A stretch of DNA of 64,000 nt from Adenophora triphylla var. japonica (lineage: Eukaryota > Streptophyta > Magnoliopsida > Asterales > Campanulaceae): contig JAFEMH010004873.1 in assembly GCA_022495995.1 (NCBI GenBank), positions 124,001-188,000 of the forward strand. Direction: 5' to 3'. Positions 10,261 to 25,110 of the stretch are shown here, in pieces. A program made the translations under genes and the position numbers. The notes beneath the pieces are model-generated. The model had not been told where the DNA came from, did no database searches, and was given only the letters and a program-made list of their open reading frames with translations. The first letter of the stretch is position 1, and each line of letters starts with the position of its first letter.

Positions 10261-13200
10261 TCCTCAATCGAGACCTTTCTCGGTCCGATATCTCATATCT
10301 CTACCCCTCGCGGTCCAATTCTCAATCGCGACCTTTCTCGATCCGATATCTCATATCTCGACCCCTCACGGTCCACTCCTCAATCGCGACCTTTCTCGGT
10401 CCGATATCTCATATCTCTTCCCCTCGCGGTCCAATTCTCAATCGCGACCTTTCTCAGTCCGATATCTCATATCTCGACCCCTCGCGGTCCAACTCTCAAT
10501 CGCGACCTTCCTCGGTCCGATATCTCATGTCTCGACCCCTCGCGGTCCAACTCTCAATCACGACCTTCCTCGGTCCGATATCTCATATCTCGACCCCTCG
10601 CGGTCCAACTCTCAATCGCGACCTTCCTCGGTCCGATATCTCATGTCTCGACCCCTCGCGGTCCAACTCTCAATCGCGACCTTCCTCGGTCCGATATCTC
10701 ATATCTCGACCCCTCGTGGTATAACTCTCAATCACGACCTTCCTCGGTCCGATATCTCATATCTCAACCCCTCGCGGTCCCAACTCTCAATCGCGACCTT
10801 CCTCGGTCGATATCTCATATCTCGACCCCTCGCGGTCTAACAATCAATCGTGACCTTCCTCGGTCCGATATCTCATATCTCGCCCCCTCGCGGTCCAACT
10901 CTCAATCGCGACCTTCCTCGGTCCGATATCTCATATCTCGACCCCTCGCGGTCCAACTCTCAATCGCGACCTTCCTCGGTCCGATATCTCATATCTCCAC
11001 CCTCGCGGTCCCAATCTCAATCGCGGTCCGATATCTCATATCTCGACCCCTGGTCCCGATCGACCTTCCTCGTCCGATATCTCATATCTCGACCCTCGCG
11101 GTCCAACTCTCAATCGCGACCTTCCTCGGTCCGATATCTCGTATCTCGACCCTCGCGGTCCCTCTCAATCGCGACCTTCCTCGGTCCGATATCTCATATC
11201 TCGACCCCTCGCGGTCCAACTCTCAATCGCGACCTTCCTCGGTCCGATATCTCATATCTCCACCCTCGCGGTCCCAACTCTCAATCGCGACCTTCCTCGG
11301 TCCGATATCTCATATCTCGACCCCTCGCGGTCCCGACTCTCAATCGCGACCTTTCTCGGTCCGATATCTCATATCTCGACCCTCGCGGTCCCGACTCTCA
11401 ATCGCGACCTTTCTCGGAGTTTCCAATCGTGACCTTATCTCGACCTCGAATCGCGGTCCCTCTCGATCGTGACCGTGATCCGATATCTCGCTTTTCGACC
11501 CCTCGCGGTCCAACTCTCAATCGCGACCTTGGTAGTCGATGTCCTCGTCTATCTCGACCCTCGCGGTCCAATCTCTCAATGTCGCGACCTTACGGTCCGA
11601 TTTAAAATATCAAATCGAGACCTCGCGGTCCCGACTCTCAATTGCGACCTTCCGCGGTCCGATATCAAATCATCAAATCGTGACCTCGCGGTCCAACTCC
11701 TCCAATCGCGACCTTTCTCGATCCGATATCTCATATCTCGACCCCTCACGGTCCAATTCACAATCGCGACCTTTCTCGGTTCGATATCTCATATCTCGAC
11801 CCCTCGCGGTCCAACTCTCAATCGCAACCTTTCTCGGTCCGATATTTCATATCCTGACCCCTCGCGGTCCGATTCTCAATCGCGACCTTCCTTGGTCTGA
11901 TATCTCATATCTCGACCCCTTGCGGTCCAATTCACAATCGCGACCTTTCTCGGTCCGATATCTCATATCTCGACACCTCGCGGTCCAACTCTCAGTCGCG
12001 ACCTTTCTCGGTCCGATATCTCATATCTTGACCCTCGCGGTCCCGACTCTCAATCGCGACCTTCCTCGGTCCGATATCTCATGTCTCGACCCTCGCGGTC
12101 CAACTCTCAATCGCGACCTTCCTCGGTCCGATATCTCAAATCTCGACCCTCGCGGTATAACTCTCAATCGCGACCTTCCTCGGTCTGATATCTCATATCT
12201 CGACCCCTCGCTGTCCAACTCTCAATTGCGACCTTTCTCGGTCCGATATCTCATATCTCCACCCTCGCGGTCCAATCCTTAATCGCGACCTTCCTTGGTC
12301 CGATACCTCATATCTCGACCCCTCGCGGTCCAACTCTCAATTGCGACCTTCCTCGGTCCGATATCTCATATCTCGACCCCTCGCGCTCCAACTCTCAATC
12401 GCGGCCTTCCTTATTCCGATACCTAATATCTCGAACCCTCGCAGTCCGACTCTCAATCGCGACCTTCCTCGATCCGATATCTCATATCTCAACCCCTCGC
12501 AGTCCAACTCTCAACCGCGACCTTCCTCGGTCCGATATCTCATATCTCGACCCTCGCGGTCCCAACTCTCAATCGCGACCTTCCTCGGTCAGATATCTCA
12601 TATCTCGACCCTCGCGGTCCCAACTCTCAATCGCGACGCTTCCTCGGTCTGATATCTCATATCTCGACCCCTCACGGTCCAACTCTCAATCGCGACCTTC
12701 CTCGGTCCGATATCTCATATCTCGACCCCTCGCGGTCCAACTCTCAATCGCGACCTTTCTCGGTCCGATATCTCATATCTCGACCCCTCGCGGTCCAACT
12801 CTCAATCGCGACCTTCCTCGGTTCGATATCTCATGTCTCGACCCCTCGTGGTCCAACTCTCAATCACGACCTTCCTTGGTCCGATATCTCATATCTCGAC
12901 CCCTCGCGGTCCAACTCTCAATCGCGACCTTCCTCGGTCCGATATCTCATGTCTCGACCCCTCGCGGTCCAACTCTCAATCGCGACCTTCCTCGGTCCGA
13001 TATCTCATATCTCGACCCCTCGTGGTATAACTCTCAATCGCGACCTTCCTCGGTCCGATATCTCATATCTCAACCCCTCGCGGTCCAACTCTCAATCGCG
13101 ACCTGCCTCGGTCCGATATCTCATATCTCCACCCCTCGTGGTCCAACTCTTAATCGTGACCTTCCTCGATCCGATGTCAAATCTCTCGAGACCCTCGCGG

Positions 13201-14180
13201 TCCGATCCTCAATCGCGACCCTCACGGTCCGATATCTCAAATCTCGACCCTCGCGGTCCAACTCTCAATCGCGACCCTCACGGTCCGATTCAAATCTCGA
13301 CCCTCGCGGTCCAACTCTCAATCGAGACCCTCTCGGTCCGATATCTCAAATCTCGACCCTCGCGGTCCAACTCCTCAATCGCGACCCTCCACGGTCCGAT
13401 ATCTCAAATCTCGACCCTCGCGGTCCAGTCCTCAATCGCGACCTTTCTCGGTCCGATATCTCATATCTCGACCCTCGCGGTCCAATTCTCAATCGCGACC
13501 TTTCTCAGTCCGATATCTCATATCTCGACCCCTCGCGGTCCAACTCTCAATCGCGACCTTCCTCGGTTCGATATCTCATGTCTCGACCCCTCGTGGTCCA
13601 ACTCTCAATCACGACCTTCCTCGGTCCGATATCTCATATCTCGACCCCTCGCGGTCCAACTCTCAATCGCGACCTTCCTCGGTCCGATATCTCATGTCTC
13701 GACCCCTCGCGGTCCAACTCTCAATCGCGACCTTCCTCGGTCCGATATCTCATATCTCGACCCCTCGTGGTATAACTCTCAATCGCGACCTTCCTCGGTC
13801 CGATATCTCATATCTCAACCCCTCGCGGTCCAACTCTCAATCGCGACCTTCCTCGGTCCGATATCTCATATCTCGACCCCTCGCGGTCCAACTCTCTATC
13901 GCAACCTTCCTCGATCCGATTTCAAATCTCAAATCGAGACCTTCGTAGTCCAATCCTCAATCGAGACCCTCACGGTCCGATTTCAAATCTCAAATCGCGA
14001 CCTTCGCGGTCCAACCCTCAATCGAGACCCTCACGGTCCGATTTCAAATCTCGACCTTAGCGGTCCAACCCTCAATCGAGACCCTCACGGTCCGATTTCA
14101 AATCTCAAATCATGACCTTCGCGGTCCACTCCTCAATTGCGACCCTCACGGTCCGATTTCAAATTTCAAATCGTGACCTT

Positions 14181-16560
14181 CGCGGTCCATTCCTCAATCG
14201 CGACCTTTCTCGGTACGATATCTCATATCTCTACCCATCATGGTCCAATTCTCAATCGCAACCTTTCTCGATCCGATATCTCATATCTCGACCCCTCACG
14301 GTCCACTCCTCAATCGCGACCTTTCTCGGTCCGATATCTCATATCTCTACCCCTCGCGATCCAATTCTCAATTGCGACCTTTTTCGGTCCGATATCTCAT
14401 ATCTCGACCCCTCGCGGTCCAACTCTCAATCGCGACCTTTTTCGGTCCGATATCTCATGTCTCGACCCCTCGCGGTCCAACTCTCAATCACGACCTTCCT
14501 CGGTCCGATATCTCATATCTCGACCCCTCGCGGTCCAACTCTCAATCGCGACCTTCCTCGGTTCCCGATATCTCGTATCTCGACCCTCGCGGTCCCGACT
14601 CTCAATCGCGACCTTCCTCGGTCCGATATCTCATATCTCGACACCCTCGCGGTCCCGGCTCTCAATCGCGACCTTCCTCGGTCCGATATCTCATTTCTCG
14701 ACCCCTCGCGGTCCAACTCTCAATCGCGACCTTCCTTGGTCCGATATCTAATATCTCGAACCCTCGTGGTCCAACTCTCTATCGCAACCTTCCTCGGTCC
14801 GATGTCTCAAATCTCGAGACCCTCGCGGTCCCAACTCTCAATCGCGACCCTCACGGTCCGATGTCTCATATCTCGACCCTCGCGGTCCCAGCTCTCAATC
14901 GCGACCTTCCTCGGTCCGATTTATCTCAAATCTCGACCCCTTCGCGGTCCAACCCTCGTCAATCGCGACCTCGGTCCGATATCTCAAATCTCGACCCTCG
15001 CGGTCCCGATCCTCAATCGCGACCTTCTCGGTCCGATTTCAAATCTCAAATCTCGACCCTTACGCGGTCCCGATCCTCAATCGCGACCTTTCTCGGTCCG
15101 ATATCTCATATTTCAACCCCTCGCGGTCCAATTCTCAATCGCGACCTTCTCGGTCCGATATCTCATATCTCGACCCTCGCGGTCCGACTCTCAATCGCGA
15201 CCTTTCTCGGTCCGATATCTCATATCTCGACCCTCGCGGTCCAACTCTCAATCGCGACCTTCCTCGGTCGATATCTCATGTCTCGACCTCGCGGTCAACT
15301 CTCAATCGCGACCTTCCTCGGTCCGATATCTCGTATCTCGACCCCTCGCGGTCCCAACTCTCAATCGCGACCTTCCTCGATCCGATATCTCATATCTCGA
15401 CCCCTCGCGGTCCAACTCTCAATCGCGACCTTCCTCGGTCCGATATCTCATATCTCGACCCCTCGCGGTCCAACTCTCAATCGCGACCTTCCTCGGTCCG
15501 ATATCTCATCTCTCGACCCCTCGCGGTCCAACTCTCAATCGAGGCCTTCCTCGGTCCGATATCTCATATCTCGACCCCTCGCGGTCCACTCCTCAATCGC
15601 GACCTTTCTCGGTCCGATATCTCATATCTCTTCCCCTCGCGGTCCAATTCTCAATCGCGACCTTTCTCAGTCCGATATCTCATATCTCGACCCCTCGCGG
15701 TCCAACTCTCAATCGCGACCTTCCTCGGTCCGATATCTCATGTCTCGACCCCTCGTGGTCCAACTCTCAATCACGACCTTCCTTGGTCCGATATCTCATA
15801 TCTCGACCCCTCGCGGTCCAACTCTCAATCGCGACCTTCCTCGGTCCGATATCTCATATCTCGACCCTCGCGGTCCAGCTCTCGATCGCGACCTTCCTCG
15901 GTCCGATATCTCATATCTCGACCCCTCGTGGTCCCGATCCTCTCAATCGCGACCTTCCTCGGTCCGATATCTCATATCTCGGCCCTCGTGGTCCAACTCT
16001 CAATCGCGACCTTCCTCGGTCCGATATCTCATATCTCAACCCCTCGCGGTCCAACTCTCTATCGCGACCTTCCTCGGTCCGATATCTCAAATCTCGACCC
16101 TCGTAGTCCAATCCTCAATCGCGACCCTCGGTCCGATATCTCAAATCTCGACCCTCGCGGTCCCGACCCTCAATCGCGACCCTCACGGTCCGATTTCATC
16201 TCAAATCTCGACCCTCGCGGTCCAACTCTCAATCGCGACCTTCGGTCCGATTTCAAATCTCAAATCTCGACCTTCGCGGTCCACTCCTCAATTGCGACCC
16301 TCACGGTCCGATTTCAAATTTCAAATCGTGACCTTCGCGGTCCATTCCTCAATCGCGACCTTTCTCGGTACGATATCTCATAACTCTACCCCTCGTGGTC
16401 CAATTCTCAATCGCAACCTTTCTCGATCCGATATCTCATATTTCGACCCCTCACGGTCCACTCCTCAATCGCGACCTTTCTCGGTCCGATATCTCATATC
16501 TCTACCCCTCGCGATCCAATTCTCAATTGCGACCTTTTTCGGTCCGATATCTCATATCTC
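14181..16560. repeat. Duplicated satellite segment, offset 2155 bp
   Basis: The rare CGGTACGATATC unit and the following variants with ACCTTTCTCGATCC and CTCGCGATCC recur in the same order starting at 14211 and at 16366. This is a second scale of block duplication, in the left part of the array. Confidence 0.7.
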
Positions 16561-18459
16561 GACCCCTCGCGGTCCAACTCTCAATCGCGACCTTTTTCGG
16601 TCCGATATCTCATGTCTCGACCCCTCGCGGTCCAACTCTCAATCGCGACCTTCCTCGGTCCGATATCTCATATCTCGACCCCTCGCGGTCCAACTCTCAA
16701 TCGCGACCTTCCTCGGTCCGATATCTCATATCTCGACCCCTCGCGGTCCAACTCTCAATCGCGACCTTCCTCGGTCCGATATCTCATATCTCGACCCCTC
16801 GCGGTCCAACTCTCAATCGCGACCTTCCTCGGTCCGATATCTCATATCTCGACCCCTCGCGGTCCAACTCTCAATCGCGACCTTCCTTGGTCCGATATCT
16901 AATATCTCGACCCTTCGTGGTCCAACTCTCTATCGCAACCTTCCTCGGTCCGATTTCAAATCTCAAATCGAGACCTTCGCGGTCCAACCTTCAATCGAGA
17001 CCCTCACGGTCCGATTTAAAATCTCAAATCGCGACCTTCGCGGTCCAACCCTCAATCGCGACCCTCACGGTCCGATGTCATCTCAAATCTCGACCTTCGC
17101 GGTCCCAACTCTCAATCGCGACCCTCACGGTCCGATTTCAAATCTCAAATCGTGACCCCTCGCGGTCCAGGCTCTCAATCGCGACCTTCGGGGTCCGATG
17201 TCTCAAATCGTGACCTTACCGGTCCACTCCTCAATCGCGACCTTTCTCGGTCCGATATCTCATATTTCAACCCCTCGCGGTCCAATTCTCAATCGCGACC
17301 TTTCTCGGTCCGATATCTCATATCTCGACCCCTCGCGGTCCACTCCTCAATCGCGACCTTTCTCGGTCTGATATCTCATATCTCTACCCCTCGCGGTCCA
17401 ACTCTCAATCGCGACCTTCCTCGGTCTGATATCTCATGTCTCGACCCCTCGCGGCCTTCCTTATTCCGATACCTCATATCTCGAACCCTCGCGGTCCAAC
17501 TCTCAATCGCGACCTTCCTCGATCCGATATCTCATATCTCAACCCCTCGCAGTCCAACTCTCAATCGCGACCTTCCTCGGTCCGATATCTCATATCTCGA
17601 CCCCTCGCGGTCCAACTCTCAATCGCGACCTTCCTCGGTCCGATATCTCATATCTCGACCCCTCGCGGTCCAACTCTCAATCGCGACCTTCCTCGGTCCG
17701 ATATCTCATATCTCGACCCCTCGCGGTCCACTCCTCAATCGCGACCTTTCTCGGTCCGATATCTCATATCTCTTCCCCTCGCGGTCCAATTCTCAATCGC
17801 GACCTTTCTCAGTCCGATATCTCATATCTCGACCCCTCGCGGTCCAACTCTCAATCGCGACCTTCCTCGGTCCGATATCTCATGTCTCGACCCCTCGTGG
17901 TCCAACTCTCAATCGCGACCTTCCTCGGTCCGATATCTCATATCTCGACCCCTCGCGGTCCAACTCTCAATCGCAACCTTCCTCGGTCCGATATCTCATG
18001 TCTCGAACCCTCGCGGTCCAACTCTCAATCGCGACCTTCCTCGATCCGATATCTCATATCTCGACCCTTGTGGTCCAACTCTCTATCGTGACCTTCCTCG
18101 GTCCGATATCTCGTATCTCGACCCTCGCGGTCCCGACTCTCAATCGCGACCTTCCTCGGTCCGATATCTCATATCTCGACCCTCGCGGTCCAACTCTCAA
18201 TCGCGACCTTCCTCGATCCGATTTCCAAATCTCTCGAGACCTCGTAGTCAATCCTCAATCGAGACCCTTACGGTCCGATTTCCAAATCTCAATCTCGACC
18301 TCGCGGTCCACTCTCAATCGAGACCTTCCTCGATCAGGTCCATGTCTCGACCCCTCGTGATCAATTTCAAATCTTGACCTTAGCGGTCCATATCTCAATC
18401 GACCCTCGTGGTCCCGATTTCAAATCTCGAGTCATGACCTTCTCGGCCCTCGCGGTCCT

Positions 18460-21400
18460 CAATTGCGACCCTCTCGGTCCGATATCTCAATTTCAAATCG
18501 ACCTTCGTGGTCCAATCCTCAATCGCGACCTTCCTCGGTCCGATATCGCATGTCTCGACCCCTCGCGGTCCACCTCTCAATCGCGACCTTCCTCGGTCCG
18601 ATATCTCAAGTCTCGACCCCTCGTGGTCCAATCCTCAATCGCGACCTTTCTCGGTCCGATATCTCATGTCTCGACCCCTCGCGGTCCAACTCTCAATTGC
18701 AACCTTCCGTGGTCCGATGTCTCAAATCTCGACCCCTTACGGTCCAACTCTCAATCGCGACCTTCAGTGGTCCGATGTCTCATGTCTCGACCCCTCGCGA
18801 TCCAACTCTCAATTGCGACCTTCCGTGGTCCGATGTCTCAAATCTCGACCCCTCGCAGTCCAACTTTCAATCACGACCTTTCGTGGTCCGATGTCTCATA
18901 TCTCGACCCCTCGCGGTCCAACTCTCAATCGCGACCTTCAGTGGTCCAATGTCTCATATCTCGACCCCTCGCGGTCCAACTCTCAATCGCGACCTTTCGT
19001 GGTCCGATGTCTCATATCTCGACCCCTCGCGGTCCAACTCTCAATCGCGACCTTCAGTTTTACGATGTCTCATATCTTGACCCATCGCGGTCCAACTCTC
19101 AATCGCGACCTTCAGTGGTCCGATATCTCATATCTCGACCCCTCGCGGTCCAACTCTCAATCGAGACCTTCCGTGGTCCGATGTATCATATCTCGACCCC
19201 TCGCAGTCCAACTCTCAATCGCGACCTTCCGTGGTCCGATATCACATATCTCGACCCCTCGTGGTCGAACTCTCAATCACGACCTTCAGTGGTCCGATAT
19301 CTCATATCTCGACCCCTCACGGTCCAACTCTCAATCGCGAACTTCCGTGGTCCGATGTCTCATGTCTCGACCCCTCGCGGTCCAACTCTCAATTGCGACC
19401 TTCCATGGTCCGATATCTCATATCTCGACCCCTCGCGGTCCAACTCTCAATCGCGACCCTCCGTGGTCCGATATCTCATATCTCGACCCCTCGCGGTCCA
19501 ACTCTCAATCGCGACCCTCCGTGGTCCGATATCTCATATCTCGACCCCTCGCGGTCCAACTCTCAATCGCGACCTTTCTCGGTCCGATATCTCAAGTCTC
19601 GACCCCTCGTGGTCCAATCCTCAAACGCGACCTTCCTCGGTCCGATATCGCATGTCTCGACCCCTCGCGGTCCAACTCTCAATCGCGACCCTCTCGGTCC
19701 GATATCTCGAATCTCGACCCTCGTGGTCCCGATCCTCAATCGCGACCCTCTCTTTCCGATATCTCAAGTCTCGACCCCTCGTGATCCAATCCTCAATCGC
19801 GACCCTCTCGGTCCGATATCTCAAGTCTCGACCCCTCACGGTCCAACTCACAATCTCGACCCTCTCGGTCCGATATCTCAAGTCTCGACCCCTCGTGGTC
19901 CAATCCTCAATCGCGACCTTCCTCGGTCCGATATCACATGTCTCAACCCCTCGCGGTCCAATCCTCAATCGCGAACCACTCGGTCCGATATCTCAAGTCT
20001 CGACCCCTCGTGGTCCAATCCTCAATCGCGACCTTCCTCGGTCCGATATCGCATGTCTCGACCCCTCGCGGTCAAACTCTCAATCGCGACCCTCTCGGTC
20101 CGATATCTCAATTCTCGACCCCTCGTGGTCCAATCCTCAATCGCGACCTTCCTCGGTCCGATATCGCATGTCTCGACCCCTCGCGGTCCACCTCTCAATC
20201 GCGACCTTCCTCGGTTCGATATCTCAAGTCTCGACCCCTCGTGGTCCAATCCTCAATCGCGACCTTTCTCGGTCCGATATCTCATGTCTCGACCCCTCGC
20301 GGTCCAACTCTCAATTGCAACCTTCCGTGGTCCGATGTCTCAAATCTCGACCCCTTACGGTCCAACTCTCAATCGCGACCTTCAGTGGTCCGATGTCTCA
20401 TGTCTCGACCCCTCGCGATCCAACTCTCGGTGCGACCTTCCGTGGTCCGATGTCTCAAATCTCGACCCCTCGCAGTCCAACTTTCAATCACGACCTTTCG
20501 TGGTCCGATGTCTCATATCTCGACCCCTCGCGGTCCAACTCTCAATCGCGACCTTCAGTGGTCCAATGTCTCATATCTCGACCCCTCGCGGTCCAACTCT
20601 CAATCGCGACCTTTCGTGGTCCGATGTCTCATATCTCGACCCCTCGCGGTCCAACTCTCAATCGCGACCTTCAGTTTTACGATGTCTCATATCTTGACCC
20701 ATCACGGTCCAACTCTCAATCGTGACCTTCAGTGGTCCGATATCTCATATCTCGCCCCTCGCGGTCCAACTCTCAATCGAGACCTTCCGTGGTCCGATGT
20801 ATCATATCTCGACCCCTCGCAGTCCAACTCTCAATCGCGACCTTCCGTGGTCCGATATCACATATCTCGACCCCTCGTGGTCGAACTCTCAATCACGACC
20901 TTCAGTGGTCCGATATCTCATATCTCGACCCCTCACGGTCCAACTCTCAATCGCGAACTTCCGTGGTCCGATGTCTCATGTCTCGACCCCTCGCGGTCCA
21001 ACTCTCAATTGCGACCTTCCATGGTCCGATATCTCATATCTCGACCCCTCGCGGTCCAACTCTCAATCGCGACCCTCCGTGGTCCGATATCTCATATCTC
21101 GACCCCTCGCGGTCCAACTCTCAATCGCGACCCTCCGTGGTCCGATATCTCATATCTCGACCCCTCGCGGTCCAACTCTCAATCGCGACCTTTCTCGGTC
21201 TGATATCTCAAGTCTCGACCCCTCGTGGTCCAATCCTCAAAAGCGACCTTCCTCGGTCCGATATCGCATGTCTCGACCCCTAGCGGTCCAACTCTCAATC
21301 GCGACCCTCTCGGTCCGATATCTCAAGTCTCGACCCCTCGTGGTCCAATCCTCAATCGCGACCCTCTCTGTCCGATATCTCAAATCTCGACCCCTCGTGG

Positions 21401-22060
21401 TCCAATCCTCAATCGCGACCCTCTCGGTCCGATATCTCAAGTCTCGACCCCTCACGGTCCAACTCACAATCTCGACCCTCTTGGTCCGATATCTCAAGTC
21501 TTGACCCCTCGTGGTCCAATCCTTAATCGCGACCTTCCTCGGTCCGATATCACATGTCTCGACCCCTCGCGGTCCAATCCTCAATCGCGAACCACTCGGT
21601 CCGATATCTCAAGTCTCGACCCCTCGTGGTCCAATCCTCAATCGCGACCTTCCTCGATCCGATATCGCATGTCTCGACCCCTCGCGGTCCAACTCTCAAT
21701 CGTGACCCTCTCGGTCCGATATCTCAAGTCTCGACCCCTCGTGGTCCAATCCTCAATCGCGACCTTCCTCGGTCCGATATCGCATGTCTCGACCCCTCGC
21801 GGTCAAACTCTCAATCGCGACCCTCTCGGTCCGATATCTCAATTCTCGACCCCTCGTGGTCCAATCCTCAATCGCGACCTTCCTCGGTCCGATATCGCAT
21901 GTCTCGACCCCTCGCGGTCCACCTCTCAATCGCGACCTTCCTCGGTCCGATATCTCAAGTCTCGACCCCTCGTGGTCCAATCCTCAATCGCGACCTTTCT
22001 CGGTCCGATATCTCATGTCTCGACCCCTCGCGGTCCAACTCTCAATTGCAACCTTCCGTG
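18460..22060. repeat. Higher-order repeat within the satellite (about 1.62-1.73 kb)
   Basis: Rare variant units recur in the same order. The TTGCAACC variant is at about 18697, 20314 and 22045. The variant with TTCAGTTTTACG is at 19053 and 20670 (offset 1617). The GGTCGAACTC variant is near 19264 and 20880. Offsets are about 1617 bp between the first two blocks and about 1731 bp between the next two, the difference being close to two units. The array grew here by block duplication of about 28 units. Confidence 0.8.
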
Positions 22061-23579
22061 GTCCGATGTCTCAAATCTCGACCCCTTGCGGTCCAACTCT
22101 CAATCGCGACCTTCAGTGGTCCGATGTCTCATGTCTCGACCCCTCGCGATCCAACTCTCAATTGCGACCTTCCGTGGTCCGATGTCTCAAATCTCGACCC
22201 CTCGCAGTCCAACTATCAATCACGACCTTTCGTGGTCCAATGTCTCATATCTCGACCCCACGCGGTCCAACTCTCAATCGCGACCTTCAGTGGTCCAATG
22301 TCTCATATCTCGACCCCTCGCGGTCCAACTCTCAATCGCGACCTTCAGTGGTCCGATATCTCATATCTTGACCCCTCGCTGTCCAACTCTCAATCGAGAC
22401 CTTCCGTGGTCCGATGTCTCATGTCTCGACCCATCGCGGTCCAACTCTCTATAGCGACCTTCTGTGGTCCGATGTCTCATATCTCGACCCCTCGCGGTCC
22501 AACTCTCAATCGCGACCTTCAGTGGTCCGATGTCTCATATCTCGACCCCTCGCGGTCCAACTCTCAATCGCGACCTTCAGTGGTCATATATCTCATATCT
22601 CGACCCCTCGCGGTCCAACTCTCAATCGAGACCTTCCGTGGTCCGATGTCTCATGTCTCGACCCCTCGCGGTCCAACTCTCAATCGCGACCTTCCGTGGT
22701 CCGATATCTCATATCTCGACCCCTCGCGGTCCAACTCTGTCGCGACCTTCCGTGGTCCGATGTCTCATGTCTCGACCCTCGCGGTCCCAGCTCTCAATCG
22801 CGACCTTCAGTGATCATATATCTCATATCTCGACCCCTCGCGGTCCAACTCTCAATCGCGACCTTCCGTGGTCCGATGTCTCATGTCTCGACCCCTCTCG
22901 GTTCAACTCTCAAAAGCAACCTTCCGTGGTCCGATATCTCATATCTCGACCCCTCGCGGTCCAACTCTCAATCGCGACCTTCCGTGGTCCGATATCTCAT
23001 ATCTCGACCCCTCGCGGTCCAACTCTCAATCGCGACCTTCCGTGGTCCGATGTCTCATGTCTCGACCCCTCGCGGTCCAACTCTCAATTGCGACCTTCCG
23101 TGGTCCGATATCTCATATCTCGACCCCTCGCGGTCCAACTCTCAATCGCGACCTTCCGTGGTCCGATATCTCATATCTCGACCCCTCGCGGTCCAACTCT
23201 CAATCGCGACCTTCCGTGGTCCGATATCTCATATCTCGACCCCTCGTGGTCCAACTCTCAATCGCGACCCTCTCGGTCCGATATCTAAAGTCTCGACCCC
23301 TCATGGTCCAATCCTCCATCGCGGCCTTCCGTGGTCCGATATCTCATATCTCGACCCCTCGCGGTCCAACTCTCAATCGCGAACTTCGGTGGTCCGATGT
23401 CTCATATCTCGACCCCTCGTGGTCCAACTCTCAATCGCGACCTTTCTCGGTCCGATATCTCAAGTCTCGACCCCTCGTGGTCCAACTCTCAATCGCGACC
23501 TTCAGTGGTCTGATGTCTCATGTCTCGACCCCTCGCGGTCCAACTCTCAATTGCGATCTTCCTTGGTCCGATGTCTCAA

Positions 23580-25110
23580 ATCTCAACCCCTCGCGGTCCA
23601 ACTATCAATCGCGACCTTCCGTGAACCGATGTCTCATATCTCGACACCTCGCGGTCCAACTCTCAATCGCGACCTTCAGTGGTCCGATGTCTCATATCTT
23701 GACCCCTCGCAGTCCAACTCTCAATCGAGACCTTCAGTGGTCCGATATCTCATATCTCGACCACTCGCGGTCCAACTCTCAATCGTGACCTTCCGTGGTC
23801 CGATGTCTCATGTCTCGACCCCTCGCGGTCCAACTCTCAATAGCGACCTTCCGTAGTCCGATATCTCATTTCTGGACCCCTCGCGGTCCAACTCTCAATT
23901 GCGACCTTCCTTGGTCCAATATCTCATATCTCGACCCCTCGCGGTCCAACTCTCAATCGCGACCTTCCATGGTCCGATATCTCATATCTCGACCCCTCGC
24001 GGTCCAACTCTCAATCGCGACCTTCCGTGGTCCGATGTCTCATGTCTCGTCCCCTCGCGGTCCAACTCTCAATTGCGACCTTCCGTGGTCCGATATCTCA
24101 TATCTCGACCCCTCGCGGTCCAACTCTCAATCGCGACCTTCCGTGGTCCGATATCTCATATCTCGACTCCTCGCGGTCCAACTCTCAATCGCGACCTTCC
24201 GTGGTCCGATATCTCATATCTCGATCCCTCGCGGTCCAACTCTCAATCGCGGTCCAACTCTAAATCACGACCTTCCGTGGTTCGATATCTCATATCTCGA
24301 CCCCTCATGGTCCAACTCTCAATCGCGACACTCTCGGTCCGATATCTCAAGTCTCAACCCCTCGTGGTCCAATCCTCAATCGCGACCTTCCTTGGTCAGA
24401 TGTCTCAAATCTCAACCCCTCGCGGTCCAACTATCAATCGCGACCTTCCGTTAACCGATGTCTCATATCTCGACACCTCGCGGTCCAACTCTCAATCGCG
24501 ACCTTCAGTGGTCCGATGTCTCATATCTTGACCCCTCGCAGTCCAACTCTCAATCGAGACCTTCAGTGGTCCGATATCTCATATCTCGACCACTCGCGGT
24601 CCAACTCTCAATCGTGACCTTCCGTGGTCCGATGTCTCATTTATCGACCCCTCGCGGTCCAACTATCAATAGCGACCTTCCGTAGTCCGATATCTCATAT
24701 CTCGACCCCTCGCGGTCCAACTCTCAATTGCGACCTTCCTTGGTCCGATATCTCATATCTCGACCCCTCGCGGTCCAACTCTCAATCGCGACCTTCCATG
24801 GTCCGATATCTCATATCTCGACCCCTCGCGGTCCAACTCTCAATCGCGACATTTCGTGGTCCGATGTCTCATGTCTCGTCCCCTCGCGGTCCAACTCTCA
24901 ATTGCGACCTTCCATGGTCCGATATCTCATATCTCGACCCCTCGCGGTCCAACTCTCAATCATGACCTTCCGTGGTCTGATATCTCATATCTCGACCCCT
25001 CGCGGTCCAACTCTCAATCGCGACCTTCCGTGGTCCGATATCTCATATCTCGATCCCTCGCGGTCCAACTCTCAATCGCGGTCCAACTCTAAATCGCGAC
25101 CTTCCGTGGT
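23580..25110. repeat. 829-bp tandem duplication inside the satellite
   Basis: Two blocks share rare variants at constant spacing: AACCGATGTCTC at 23624 and 24453, and an extra half-unit GGTCCAACTCTAAATC at 24251 and 25080, both 829 bp apart. The blocks differ at only scattered positions, suggesting a recent duplication. Confidence 0.8.

Noticed and set aside
14240..17155. Very long open frames (up to 971 codons) across the satellite
   Set aside because: The 58-bp unit has no stop codon in any plus frame and is not a multiple of three, so all three frames stay open and cycle through the same 58-residue repeat. Length alone is no evidence of coding.
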